A stretch of 64,000 nt of DNA, from the NCBI RefSeq assembly GCF_016920785.2, contig NW_024609879.1:15997145-16061144 (forward strand). The letters are read 5' to 3'. Position 1 is the first letter of the stretch. Each line of letters begins with the position of its first letter. The notes below the pieces were generated by a model. The model did no database searches and had not been told where the DNA came from. It saw only the letters and a list, made by a program, of their open reading frames with translations. The position numbers and the translations under genes are program-made. This document shows positions 1-10,562 of the stretch, in pieces. This stretch comes from Ixodes scapularis. Its lineage: Eukaryota; Arthropoda; Arachnida; Ixodida; Ixodidae.

Positions 1-1262
1 AATTTGCGTAGTGTACTCATAGTGTGGACCAAGCTATTTATTTACTTCCTTTACTCGCAGGCAAACAGGGGGCGAAGGGGGCCGGGTGCGCTCACTGGGG
101 TCACCATACGCTCGTATTTTCACGCTGGTGGGCGAGGACTCGGCCCTGGGCGCTCCCGGTTTTTTCCGTCGCGGCTTTTGAGGACGAGGCCGAGGTGAGG
201 GCACACTTGAACATAACATACTACTGCACATGTAGCTGTTCAATCCCAATAGCGAGAATATCCGTGCAAGGTTTTATTATCAGTGAGCTACGATGTATAC
301 CACAATGAAATGTGATAAATATGAACGTGAATATATGCATTAAAGGTGCTGGCACTTTTTATAATTCAGCGAATCAGAGGACGGATTTTCGTCCACGTAA
401 AGGCAAAATCTAAAACAAAAGCACTTACGACAAAAAACATATTTATTGTCGTAATACTGTAGTTTCTAAAGCTAAAAGAAGTGTAGTTATTGTGCAGTCC
501 TTTTTCTTCTTGTACCATGCTCAATTTCGCTCTAAAGAAAGCGTTGCAACCTGTTTTCAAACAAGTTCATTTTTCACGTTACGGCATTGTTATAAAAAAG
601 AAGAAAGCACTTTAAAAAACAAACTGCTTGTTTTCTTCTTTATACATTTAAGCTGACACAAATCCAATCTGCGATTATCGCGTAATACACCTGGCTCTGT
701 GGTAGCCATAGTAGATTGTAAAATGGAGCAGGGCAATGAAACTGTAGAGAAAATTAATCACTGTTCAAACCCAATACAAACAATATATTGCAGTAAAAAA
801 AGAAAAATGGGTCTCACCAGTAGCCTCATTGAGTTCTCAGTCTCCTGCAAGGGCGAGCCAGATGCCCCCTGTTGGCTAGTTCATAACTTTACAGAACCTT
901 CTGTTATTGTCCCACACATTTTATGCACCCTGCTTACAAGGATACCAGCTTCGCTGACCAACCACCTTCACAGCGTAAATCAGAGCCCCAATTTTTTAAG
1001 TGTAGGTAGAGAATCGCGCTGAGCGGGTTTCCACAGTCCAGGAGAGTGGCAGAAAATGTGTAACTGATAGGGGGCGCGAGAGTCGCACCAGCCGCATCAG
1101 CATCAGCAACATGGCAGTGGCCTAGGAGCGTTCTTTGGAAAGGTGCATACCCCCAGGGCACTAAAGTTCGGTGCGACACGTTGCGCTATCTAGCTCAAAA
1201 TATCTGCAGGCCTGGGAAGGCCCTTTAGCCAGCCTGTTTGCTCGTGGGGTTGTTCACGTATC
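1..1262. other. No recognisable gene or repeat structure
   Basis: I see no convincing coding region here. Short open frames on both strands lack domain signatures. The stretch is AT-rich from about 300 to 700 and more GC-balanced around 1030-1230. It is the left flank of the LINE insertion that follows. Confidence 0.5.
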
Positions 1263-1276
1263 AATTTGAAGGTGGT
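1263..1276. repeat. Target-site duplication, left copy
   Basis: AATTTGAAGGTGGT is repeated without mismatch at 2706-2719 and brackets the LINE between them. Confidence 0.9.
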
Positions 1277-2705
1277 TTGGATTGGGTTTTGGATTGGGTT
1301 TTTATGGCGCAAGGGCTGCTAAGGCCAAAGAGCGCCAAAGAAGGAAACTATTGCATTGAGGGTAAGCGAGAAGAAAGGACTCTAGTGGTCAGGGTTAAAA
1401 GTAGAGGAATGAGACATGAATCGGATAATGTCACAAACACAAATGGACATGAGTGAAAAGCTTTGAAGTTCACAGTCGATGTAGAAGACCAATAGCTTCT
1501 AAAAACTTAAAAACCTGCTTGTAAGTTACGAATGGTTCATCACCCAATAACAACATTGGGTGTAAGGGAATGTGCTTTCTGTATAACTGTGCAAAGTGAG
1601 ATTGGCGTTCCCGTTCATAGAAAGGGCACTCAATTAGAAAATGAAGAACACTTAGAGGTTTGTCACACTGTTCACACAAAGGGGCATCCTCCCCATGGAG
1701 CAGGTAGCCATGAGTCAGATGAGTGTGGCCAATCCGCAAGCGACACAGTACTACTTCATAAAAGCGTTCCTGGTGCCGGGCGCTCGCCCATTCACCCAAA
1801 TTTGGCTTAATAAGATGCAGCTTGTTGTGGATCTCCTCATTCCACTCCGCTTGCCATTGTGCTCGTATGCGAGACCTTACAGAAGGGCGATAGTCCATGT
1901 AAGGGATCCTTTTAATATCTACCTGTCTGCTGCCGCATGTGCGGGCAGCACGGTCGGCCGCCTCATTGCCTGGGATACCAACATGGCTGGGAATCCAACA
2001 AAAGACAATGGTGCAATGCTTTCTGACTGCCACAATAATTTTCTTCTGAACTTCAATAACAAGAGAGTTCCTTGTAGGCAGCAGTGAAGAGATGGCTCGC
2101 AGGGCACTAAGAGAGTCAGTGAAAACCACTGCCAGGGGTATCCTGTGACGGGCTATGTGTTCCGTAGCCAGCAGGAGGCCATACAGCTCCGCTGTGAGAA
2201 TAGAAGCAGCAGTATTTATCCGCCTTACAACTTCCACTGAGGATCCAATAACAGAGCAGCCAACAAAGGTCTCAGATTTTGTTCCATCTCTATAGAACTT
2301 TGTATGATCTTCATACAATTGAGCCAGTTCATAAAATTCTTGCAGAAGCACAGCACTCGGAGTGTTTTTCTTGTTATACTGTGCAAGAGACAGGTTGCAG
2401 AGTATGTCAGGATGCTCCCAAGGTGCTATGATGCCAGAAAATTCTACTACCTGGGATGCCACATCTAATCCGACAGACTGGGCCAAGGTCTTCAGTCGCA
2501 TACTGAACGGAGGGATCACGCTAGGTTTTGCGAGAAAGAGTCGTTCCGAGCGTGTATCTTGAACAACTTCTCGAGTAGGGTGCTGGAGGACAGATCGGAT
2601 GCGAAGAGAGTACATCATGCCCAATGCGAATCTACGTTTCTCGAGGCAGCACTCGTTAGCCTCTGCGTATAGACTGGGCACAGGGGATGTATGAAATGCA
2701 CCTGT
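1277..2705 (-). mobile_element. 5'-truncated I-superfamily LINE insertion
   Basis: A non-LTR retrotransposon lying on the minus strand, 3' end to the left. The 3' UTR (1277-1469) ends in short repeats that read on the minus strand as CCCAATCCAAAACCCAATCC. The copy begins abruptly at 2705, inside the linker between reverse transcriptase and RNase H, so endonuclease and most of the RT are missing, as expected from incomplete reverse transcription. Perfect 14-bp duplications on both sides fix the ends to the base. The encoded protein is clearly a relative of the larger LINE at 12730-16518 (both have GAF-TSPV-SLYAE at the same place) but diverged enough to be another subfamily. Confidence 0.92.
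1470..2705 (-). pseudogene. LINE ORF2 C-terminal part: RNase H and CCHC-like tail
   Basis: Open on the minus strand from the truncation point to a stop at 1470, about 412 residues. RNase H removes the RNA strand after reverse transcription in I-type LINEs. The four acidic positions are present: YRDGTK, TAELYG, FTDSLS and GNEAAD. The C-terminal part carries CEQC followed by HFLIEC, the zinc-knuckle-like end typical of these ORF2 proteins. The frame is intact but without RT or endonuclease it cannot mobilise itself. The reading frame continues upstream past 2705 only by chance into flanking DNA, so residues beyond that point are not part of the element. Confidence 0.88.
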
Positions 2706-2719
2706 AATTTGAAGGTGGT
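2706..2719. repeat. Target-site duplication, right copy
   Basis: AATTTGAAGGTGGT, identical to 1263-1276; marks the 5' junction of the truncated LINE. Confidence 0.9.
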
Positions 2720-2751
2720 GACTTACACGTTTTTGGTCTTTTATTCTTATT

Positions 2752-2910
2752 ATGTCACAGAAAAGCAAACGTCGAAGCTGTAGGCAATGTTGCATACCAG
2801 ACTGTCGCAACCCCGGAAGCTTTGCAGGTTTCTGTCGAGGCCGTGGAAAATACAACACTGCCGTAGATAGATAAATGCCGTAAAATGTGTAAAATAAGCA
2901 TTCCCTTCAC
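2752..2910 (+). pseudogene. Relic THAP-domain first exon
   Basis: THAP is a C2CH zinc-dependent DNA-binding domain found at the N-terminus of P-element, Kolobok and ISL2EU transposases and of some host factors. From the ATG at 2752 the frame gives MSQKSKRRS then CCIPDCRN, matching in layout the first exon of the THAP pseudogene at 54042 (MAPPKSKYS then CCCVKDCQQ). Similarity continues at DNA level through GATAAATGCCGTAA, about 30 of 37 bases. The frame is broken by small indels after residue 25, and the donor GTAAGT of the other copy reads ATAAGC here. No second exon was found downstream. It begins 33 bases to the right of the LINE duplication. Confidence 0.6.
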
Positions 2911-4095
2911 ATTGCTTGACTTGAGATGGATTTCTAAATGCGGTATTTGACCCGATATTCGAAATTAATGAGCTCGAAGTCCAGCGTTGTCTTTGGATTC
3001 GATGCAATAACTTTAGAGTAAGATCAGTTCTTTGACACTGTCACTGCTCTTTGCTCTGCGGGAACATCTTAATTGAACGACGTTTCGTGGACATTTCATT
3101 GTAGTTACCGAAAAACGAAGTGAGCGTTTTCTCCGCTTCGCCGATTGAAGAACGGACCGTCGCCTGTGCCTCTAGCCTGATCGCACAGCTGAGCAAGATG
3201 GTTGCTCTACTTCGACCCGTGTCTATGCGGCTCTAGCTTCATCCGCGCTGCAAAAAAACAGTCTACTCAGGAAAAAAAATTTACTTACCAAACGAGAAAA
3301 GGTTATCCATGCGGCGTTTATGTAAAAGGAAACAGAATATTCAATTGACGAAAACAAGCATCAGCTTGCGACGAGCAACTGCGTACGACATCATCCGAAC
3401 TACAGCCAGCTTGCGCGAAAAACACATTCCTCAGACACCAGAATCGTCTTCAACACGGCGACGAGGGGACTGGATGGAAACAGTTGATCACCAAAATGAA
3501 GTCAGCTATTCATACGGACAGAGTTCACTTGGAAAAAAAGGGTGGGTAAGGGTGAGAGGGAGGGGGGGGGACTTTATTTCCGCTTTTGTACAGGAGGGAA
3601 GCTTGACGAAGTCTTCGCTTTTGTTATCTTAAAATGAGGCGAGCGCAAATAATGTAAAAGAAAACACAAATAAACCGCCCTTGCCTACTTGCTTTTCCTT
3701 ATATTTGGCCGTAATATCAGGACATTCAATTTTGTTCTGCTAGCTCCCGTTTTGGATTGTTTCTACCTATCGAGGAAAATACCTACTAAAACTCCCTAAC
3801 GCTAGAACGACACAACCACACACGCATGCACATTATATTTTTAGATTTCGAGATTCTTAGAACAGTCGGTAGCATAGTGCGCGACACCACAACGCTAGGA
3901 GTTGGTAGTAACGTAATCTCTCAAGGGACGCCAGTGGCACTGCCTATTTTAGCCGTCCCAGTGTTGCCTCATTTGGCCACGGTGGCGCTGAGCATCAACC
4001 GACGACGGTGGCGCTCTCTGGAACCCTGACCAGAGCCTATACAGTTACTCTAGTGGCATCTTTCCTTCAGCACCACCTGTTGTCTCTTAGGTTAA
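2911..4095. other. No recognisable gene
   Basis: No domain signature. An open frame at 3309-3632 on the plus strand is rich in Arg, Thr and Ser but matches nothing I know and has no supporting context. Confidence 0.45.
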
Positions 4096-4442
4096 AAGAT
4101 CCTTGTATGATTTGTAACTCCGAAGCTTTGATCCGTCTGTCGTGTGGTAGGGTGTACATAGGTCAGACGGGGAAGTGTGTTAATGTTAGGGCCAGGGAGC
4201 ATTCCCTTTACCTCTGTTCTTCACTGTCGGGACACCTTACAGTTCACTGTGATAGGTGTATCTGTTGTCCGGCTGTCACGGATATTAAGATTCTGCCTCG
4301 TTACTACAACAAAGTGACGAGAGGAATTGACAAGGCATTTTTTATTGCTACCTACAGATCAGACACGTGTGTGAGTGCCCCGTCTGTGGCTTTGGCAAAT
4401 AACGAGGGTGATTTTATCAAGAAATTCGGCAAATTTCTTTAA
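4096..4442 (+). pseudogene. Penelope-like element GIY-YIG endonuclease fragment (type B)
   Basis: Penelope-like retroelements end in a GIY-YIG endonuclease that nicks the target. The frame contains CGRVYIGQTGKC and R-x-REH, the YIG core and catalytic Arg region, then a Cys/His stretch (HCDRCICC) and the usual end of the family with SAPSVALA before the stop at 4440. The reverse transcriptase part is absent, so this is a 5'-truncated copy of at most about 115 codons. It resembles the relic at 17592 (CGKIYVGQTGRC) more than the copies at 9671 and 52340 (CG-SYIGETGR), so at least two Penelope-like lineages are present. Confidence 0.72.
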
Positions 4443-4524
4443 ATGCTTGCAGGCATGCCTCAAGGGGGTTGATTATTTTTTGTCTGTCTCGCTTCTTTTA
4501 TGTTTTCCTTTCTGTTCCTTGCAG

Positions 4525-5290
4525 AAATAAACTTCAGACGCCAGTGAGCGTTCGTCCACTTCTTGTTCTAGTCCATCGTGTATTTTGCACTGTTTCAAGT
4601 TTTCTGGGCTCTCATTTTGGCAAACAGCGAGTTGTGCTGTCTGCATACTGAATATGCTGGAGCATTGCTTAAACACTTTGTGGCTACTTTTATGAGGATC
4701 TATGGGGAAGATCAAGTATCATACAATGTTCATTGTCTAATTCATCTGGCCGAAGATGTCAAGGTTCATGGAGCCGTTGACAGATTCAGCGCATTCCCAT
4801 TTGAGAATAACATGCGACATGTAAAGAGCTGCAAAATCATGACGGGCCACTCCAACAACTGCAAAACCGAAAGCTGAAACGACAGCAGCTGACATCTGTT
4901 ATTCAGGAAAAGTCACCAGCTACAGTGCTGATTAACCCCCAGAACTCCGGCCTCTTGCCCTCTTTGCACAGGACGTGAATTCGGTGTGGCCAAATACAGA
5001 CTTCATTCTTACTGCAAAAACTGGTGACAACTGTATTATGGCAGACGGACACATCATTATTGCTCAGACCTTTGCCTATATGAAAGCCTCCAATGAAGTA
5101 TCTGTTGTTGGACAGGAATTCCTTCACACAGGAGACTATGCTATTCCGTTTGAATCCTCACGCACTGGAATATTTGTTGTTGCCAGGCTGTCACAAACTA
5201 ACGCATGCCCTTGGAAAAGCCCAAGAAAATGCTTATGGTACTCTATTCCAGCGAGTTGGTGGTTATTCCAGAAATTAATACTAACTGAAT
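4525..5290 (+). pseudogene. CACTA/EnSpm-like transposase, C-terminal part
   Basis: After a splice-acceptor-like CTTGCAG ending at 4524, the frames give EYAGALLKHFVATFMRIYGED, then SYNVHCLIHLAEDV and FSAFPFEN, the conserved block near the end of arthropod CACTA-like transposases. Further pieces, DNCIMADGHI, VVGQEF and SSRTGIFVVARLS, fit the extreme C-terminus of the same family. The pieces lie in different frames, so at least two frameshifts and several stops separate them. The N-terminal half of a related protein is at 10891-12288, downstream, so these are two independent relics rather than one gene in order. Confidence 0.62.
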
Positions 5291-5865
5291 TATTGATGCT
5301 TTTGTTGTACTACAGGAGAGCCAGTGAAATAAATTCATTCCTGTGACTGATAATTTAAGGCTGTTTTTGCGTTATTTGCTCATGATTTATTATGTTTTTT
5401 GGTGAAGATACCAATAAAAGACTGTTTATATATATACTCTTTTTTGAGATGTGATATTCTATTGTTTAGTTGGTCGGAGAGAAATAGAAGTTGTGCCATG
5501 GTCTTGGATTAGTAGGAGCACTTGCATGTAGTCAACAAGTTCTGCTCGATAAATTGAAGACAAAGCGGAAAAAGAACAGCTTATGTTTATCCTCATGCCC
5601 TGGCAGAGGTGTGAGGTTCAGGTCAAAGAACTTTTTAGTAAGTGGATTCGTAATTTTGCGGTGAAGACATAACTTTTACTAGACGAGCGCGCTGTTTAAA
5701 AACAAACTCACTTTGCACGGCCAGGTGTGGGCACGCAAATACGTAGAAACTCTCTTGGAGATGAAAAGTGTGTGTTCCGTACCTTGGGTAGTGCCGCCTA
5801 GGAGAAACAACATTTGACGCGCGTATTTGTGTATACAGGGACAACTCTTTGATGTGGATATCTAA
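5291..5865. other. No recognisable gene
   Basis: AT-rich spacer after the CACTA-like relic; AATAAAAG at 5411 could be the old polyadenylation signal of that element. Nothing else seen. Confidence 0.4.
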
Positions 5866-6110
5866 TCAATCAATCAATCATTTTATTTTTTCCAAGTCAA
5901 ATACAAATTCGACTTGAAAGGTCCGCTGGCACAGAAGGCAAACAAGTTGCCTGACAAGGTGCCAGCGGCCGGTAAGGACGGCAAAATCCAGCGGCAATCT
6001 GATGATACTACAGTGGAATCCTTCCCAATCACTTCTCCAAGGCGAGCACATATAAATTGGACCTGATAACCCTCTTTCTCGGAATCATTGGTGGTCAACC
6101 ATAAAGAGGA
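5866..6110 (-). repeat. LINE 3' end with (GATT)n tail, minus strand
   Basis: AATCAATCAATCAATC at 5866-5881 followed rightwards by a non-repetitive segment looks like the tail and 3' UTR of a non-LTR element inserted on the minus strand. No coding part was recognised, so the family is unknown and the right edge is approximate. Confidence 0.4.
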
Positions 6111-7156
6111 CATGTCACTGTATTGACAGAGAAGTCCATAAATGTATTATAACATCTACAATTTGTTTCACACTGCTGAAACTATTTAGCATGGTGGTAA
6201 AATATTAAATGCTCACAGCAATGTTGCTCCAGCTTCATTCTACATCAGATAAGTAATTGCAGGCACTTAAAAGTGGCAAAGATGATTTGAACAGGTCTTG
6301 TGTTTTTCGCGAGGTATCTCCTTTGTCATGTTTTTGTTCCGGGTGTATGCGCACGTAAATAAAAAAAAAAAGAAGGTGTAACAGGTTGATGGGTTTGTAC
6401 TGCAGTCGGTGCCGTGTGGTTCGCTTGTTCGTTTGTTGTAAAGTTAAGAGTGGCTGCGAGGTCGACAATGTCCCCTTCGGCCGATGTTTTGTTGTGTGTT
6501 TACCGTTTGTTAACTCAAAGTGGTTCGTAAATTTTTTTTTTTTTTAAGAACTTTGTGGCTGCAAGGTTGAGGCGTGTCCCATTGGTGCCATTGTTTGAAA
6601 TGTTTTTTGGTGGCGGTGTTGGGTCAGGATGTATAAAAGGAGGGAGAACTGAAAAAAGTGGTTAGCTCTGTTTGAGACGTCGTCGTGTTCCTTCCACCCA
6701 GTCTCAGGTGGTAAAAAATGGTAAACTTACACCAGCTCGCCTGCACCCTAACTGTTTTTTTTCAAAGAAAAGGAGTCAGTTTTGATTGGTCATAAAACGA
6801 CTTGTTTTGGCAATGATTCTAGCTGTCACTTGGAGTATAGACACTGCTTGATTATTTGTTTTCTGCATGTGCAGCTTCGTAGGATGAAGCTAGAAGGAAG
6901 CTGGATAAGTGTCAATACACGTCCAGTTTGGCAAGCGAAGACGAGCCACCTCAGAAAAGGAGGACACCAGCTACGAGACGAGACCCTACTGACGACATGC
7001 AGCAGCTTGTGGTCAGGAAAAAGTGCAGGCACTTTGCCTCCTGAAGTCTGTACCTTGTCATTTACACCGTACCTCGACTTAATAGTACTGAAATCGCAAA
7101 AGTATTTCCTAGAATTGTACTACAGGTTTGGCTTGAGCTAGTCGGTACATATTAAA
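6111..7156. other. No gene; isolated TATA-like promoter signature
   Basis: No coding domain recognised. TATAAAAGG at 6631, preceded by GC-richer sequence and followed by a CAGTCTCA-type stretch, could be a solo LTR promoter, but I found no paired repeat or termini. An A-run at 6361 and a T-run at 6532 are present. Confidence 0.3.
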
Positions 7157-7517
7157 TAGGATCAGCTGGATAGTTACAACATAAAAAAACCGAGAGGAAA
7201 AGACATACACACCGCTGACTACCAACTTGCTTGCTTTAATACTTTGTCTTCCTTTTTTCCTGATCGTGATCAGTGGGGGCACCCGTCGCACCCAATGCGA
7301 AAAAAAGACAGTATTTGGGGTGTGGCACGAGCTGCTTAACATCCTCATAAGTGCAGCGCGTGGATATGGGGCATGGTTTTTTTTATCACTCGTTGCAGTT
7401 AGAAAAAAGGAAGATAAAGTATTAAAGCAAAAAGTTGATAGTCAGGGGTCTGTATGTCTTTTCCTGTCTTGGTTTTTCTATGCTGTAACTGTTCGGCTGA
7501 CCCTATTCTATTTCCTA
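7157..7517. repeat. Imperfect inverted-repeat element
   Basis: The left arm (7157-7260) and the right arm (7401-7517) are imperfect reverse complements for about 105 bases; shared blocks include GGAAAAGACATACA and GCTTTAATACTTT. The spacer is about 140 bases and codes for nothing recognised. It could be a foldback element or two opposed copies of one repeat. Confidence 0.65.
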
Positions 7518-7560
7518 GAACCGCCAAATACTGAATTTGTAGGTACCCACCTCGGCCTAT

Positions 7561-7850
7561 TTTACACACACACGCACACAACATACGTGCACACATGTGC
7601 GCAGACGCGGGTGCAGGTACACACACTTATGCACACACGCACGCACATGGATATGTACCAGTACGCATATACACTCGCGGGCACGCGTACAAAATCTTAT
7701 TGCATATTGCTGCACATGTAAAGCTCGGCTGCCTGTGACAATTGTTAGACTCTCTCGTGCTCTTTTTACTCCTTACTCTTTTTCTATCTTTACTGCCCCC
7801 ACCCCCACCCGCCACCACACACACACGCACACACACACACACAACCGTGA
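7561..7850. repeat. CA-rich microsatellite tracts
   Basis: Two CA/CG-dinucleotide-rich tracts (about 7561-7670 and 7805-7843) with interruptions. Open frames across them are low-complexity artefacts. Confidence 0.85.
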
Positions 7851-8690
7851 GCTTTGGGCCTCTATGGCCTCGCGATCTGTAGGAGTACCGATGCCGGAGC
7901 AGGCAGGCACACTGATATTTTATTTAAACGGAGAAGTTTGCGTGATTGAGCATCTGTTTCTAGTTTAGGTCAGGCTTCTTTCTTTCTATTCATGACATGC
8001 GATACTCGTATGAGAATAAAAGACCATAGCCTCTGGCACTGATCTCTAGGGCCATGAGCTCCATGAGCAGACGATAGCGTCTCATTTGATCTCGGTTAGA
8101 TAGAAGCAGGAGCGACAAGCGTACTGCTGGCGGCACGCGCGTGCGCAAATCCTTTAGTTTTGGAAATTACAGGAACCCCACTGCCACACCACATTCGAGC
8201 GACGCAACCTTCGCGGACACGGCGCCACGATGCACGCGTGAAGGCGTGCAATGCTGCATCAGTGACTGTGCAAGAGCTTCGGTACAAATTTCGCACATTA
8301 AACAGAAACCACACGAGCTGGAGCTCGTTTATGGTAACAACCGCTCTGTCAAGGTATGTGGACTTGTTGTACTTTATTGTTTTTTGGCGTCGTATATGTT
8401 ATGCAGACTTCCACTAAAGGATTTAGAGCAAACCAAAACCACAGCACGCCCGTGCTCACTCCAGCTTATACTATATGTGTGCAAAAGTCCACTCTAGGCA
8501 TCGAACGAGTGCTTCAAGTTTAATGTACACATCGAGAAACTCTTAGCACGAACACAACATCCGCGCATTTTAACAATTTGCTTCGATAGAATGTTTGTGG
8601 GAACACAATTTTACCACCTACATTATAGTCCCAAATGACCACTTTACCTAGCAATAAGCAACGTCAAGTTCTACATCAGTATATCAAGGT
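7851..8690. other. No firm gene; possible upstream exon of the next relic
   Basis: A frame around 8240-8355 ends at a GTATGT donor-like site and could be an upstream exon of the transposase relic that follows, but it shows no motif I can name. Confidence 0.3.
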
Positions 8691-9302
8691 CTGTGTTTTT
8701 GTCTCTAGCCGAAATGGTGTGCATGATGACCACGGCAGAATCACACATGCCTCTGAATGATCAGCTGCTCCTTACTCTAATGACACTAGGTCTGGGCCTT
8801 CTTGGTGGTGACCTTGCCAGGAGATTTCACATATCTGTAAGTTGCATTTGTGCAATCTTCAAGAAGATACTTAAAATCCCGAAAAGGATTATGGAGTATG
8901 TTGTCATCTGGCTCCCACGACAACGCATACAGAGCAGCATGCCAGCCTCTTTTGGTAAGAGTGGGTATGCCAAGACCACTTGCATTTTTGATTGCACAGA
9001 GGTTACCTTGCAGAGGCCAAAAAATTTATGGCCCGTGCCCAACCATACAGTGACAATAAAGCAGCAAATACCCTTCACTTTCTTACTGTAATTGCACCCA
9101 AGGGGCAGATAATGTTTGTGTCTGATGTCTTAGGAGGAAGAACCTCAGATAAGCACATTGTTCAAATTTGTGGGGTTGAAGACAACCTTCAGAAAGGAGA
9201 TGAAATCATGGCCGATCGAGGCTTCAAGCTGGAAGCCTACTTGGAGGCGCGAGGAACGAAGATGAACGTTCCTGCATTTACAGGAGGTGAAGTTATTGCA
9301 TG
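8691..9302 (+). pseudogene. ISL2EU/PIF-like DDE transposase relic (DDE_Tnp_4 type)
   Basis: Follows an acceptor-like TTTGTCTCTAG. The first frame gives LNDQLLLTLMTLGLGLLGGD, an HTH-like RRFHISVSCICAIF, and CIFDCTEV, which holds the first catalytic Asp of the DDE fold. A one-base shift in the A-run near 9023 moves the rest into another frame: ARAQPYSDNKAANTLHFLTV, SDVLGGRTSDKHI and IMADRGF, matching the second half of THAP-plus-DDE ISL2EU transposases. The family is usually about 400 residues or more with an N-terminal THAP domain; neither that domain nor the termini were found here. A second relic of the same group is at 25928. Confidence 0.75.
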
Positions 9303-9497
9303 ACCTGGCTGTTCATAAAGGGCTGCTGGCATGTAATGTTTAAAATGTGAATATTCAATTGCTCTAAACTTTTCATCATTAATGTGCGTCCGTGCTAACG
9401 ATTATTCCGGTGAAAAATTGTTCAAATGATCTGGTGGGTTAGTTGGCTAAACATATATCGTTAAAATCAGCACAAAAACAAGGAACAAAGAACCTAT

Positions 9498-9640
9498 AGA
9501 GACAGGATAGAGTGCTACTTACAACTGGCGTTTATTGTTAAATGAGAGGAAGACAGAGAAGAAACAGCTCATACTTCTGCTCTGTCTTTCTCTTACTTAA
9601 CAACAAATGTCAGTTGCAAGTAGCGCTTCATCCTGTCTCT
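9498..9640. repeat. 143-bp foldback (imperfect palindrome)
   Basis: Arms 9498-9541 and 9597-9640 are imperfect reverse complements (about 36 of 44 positions), both containing AGAGACAGGAT and a GCTACTT-CAACT core; the inner sequence is also partly complementary. It lies 7 bases before the perfect-hinge palindrome at the start of the Penelope-like copy. Confidence 0.75.
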
Positions 9641-9646
9641 ACGTTC

Positions 9647-9694
9647 GCGGGGTGGACACTGTTTAAGCATATGCTTAAACAGCGTCCACCCCGC
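9647..9694. repeat. 48-bp palindrome at the Penelope-like 5' junction
   Basis: Positions 9647-9670 are the reverse complement of 9671-9694 with one mismatch (A versus G at 9658) and no spacer; the centre is GCAT|ATGC. The right half is coding sequence of the Penelope-like RT (LNSVHPAIE), the left half is its mirror, as if the element started with a snap-back of its own first 24 bases. Confidence 0.9.
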
Positions 9695-10523
9695 AATTGA
9701 GTTTACCTACGAGCCTGAACAAAATAACATGTCCTTCTTAGATGTGTGTGTGATCAGAACTGCCGAGCCGAACAACAGGATGGAAACCAAGGTGTATCGT
9801 AAACCACGTGACAGTGGTAATTTTCTAGATTTTCTTTTGCACCACCCTGTACAGCATAAGAAGTCTGTTGTACAAACTTTTGTTCACAGGTCAAACACTG
9901 TGCCCTCTAACGCGACCTATTGCGCTAATGAGCTCGCACGTGTACAAGAGTCTCTGCAAAAGCGAAACTACCCCGGGCCCTTTGTAGATGAGGTAATCAA
10001 CCAGACGAAACGAAAAACGCACTCCAATCCAGCCGACAAAGAACGTAATGTCTTGTACATTCCGTACGTTAAGGGAGCGTCTGAGTCGCTAAGCCGCGCC
10101 CTAAAACCTGTAGGTATTCGAACTGTGTATAAACCGTACCGAACTATAGCAAGCATTGTGTCTAAGCCAAAGGACCCCACCCCTGCGGATACGGAGAAAG
10201 GCATTGTGTACAAGATCCCCTGCCAGGACTGCGGCTCTTCGTACATTGGAGAGACCGGACGCAAGAAGATAACCAGGATGAAAGAACACCAACGTGACGT
10301 CAAGTATTCCACGAACGCCACCCGTCTCAAGACGGAGCTGGTCGACCACGCGTGGACCACAGGACACACCTTCGACTTCGCAGCCGCGACGACCTTGGCG
10401 AAGGAGGATAGGTGGGGCCCACGCAAACTACTTGAGTCATGGTTCATCCGCGGAGATAAGACGTCGTGCAACAAGAACCGTGGCCCCCTCCTGGAAGCTT
10501 ATATGGACCTTCCCGATAAATAA
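9671..10523 (+). CDS. Penelope-like element: RT end plus GIY-YIG endonuclease (type A, 5'-truncated)
   Basis: Open from the palindrome centre to the stop at 10521. It starts inside the reverse transcriptase at LNSVHPAIEFTYE and FLDVCV, continues through the RT thumb (VYRKP, HPVQHKKSVV, CANELARV) and a linker, then GIVYKIPCQDCGSSYIGETG with a downstream R-KEH, the GIY-YIG nuclease core, and ends with HAWTTGHTFDF, RKLLESWFI and a Cys-Asn motif. The frame is free of stops over 284 codons, so the insertion is fairly young, but the RT fingers and palm, including the catalytic Asp pair, are missing, so it cannot be autonomous. A hammerhead-like motif follows 39 bases after the stop. The related copy at 52340 shares layout and 3' UTR. 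Confidence 0.88.
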
Positions 10524-10562
10524 GACTGCGCTGACCGAAGCTCTCTCATTCCTGTGTGTGTA

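Noticed and set aside
1695..2087. 130-codon plus-strand open frame
   Set aside because: Antisense to the RNase H of the truncated LINE.
6600..6760. Solo LTR around TATAAAAGG
   Set aside because: No paired termini, duplication or polyadenylation signal at a fitting distance.
7597..7968. Open frames over CA repeats
   Set aside because: His/Thr/Arg repeats from a microsatellite, not a protein.
9968..10474. 168-codon minus-strand open frame
   Set aside because: Shadow of the Penelope-like ORF on the other strand.
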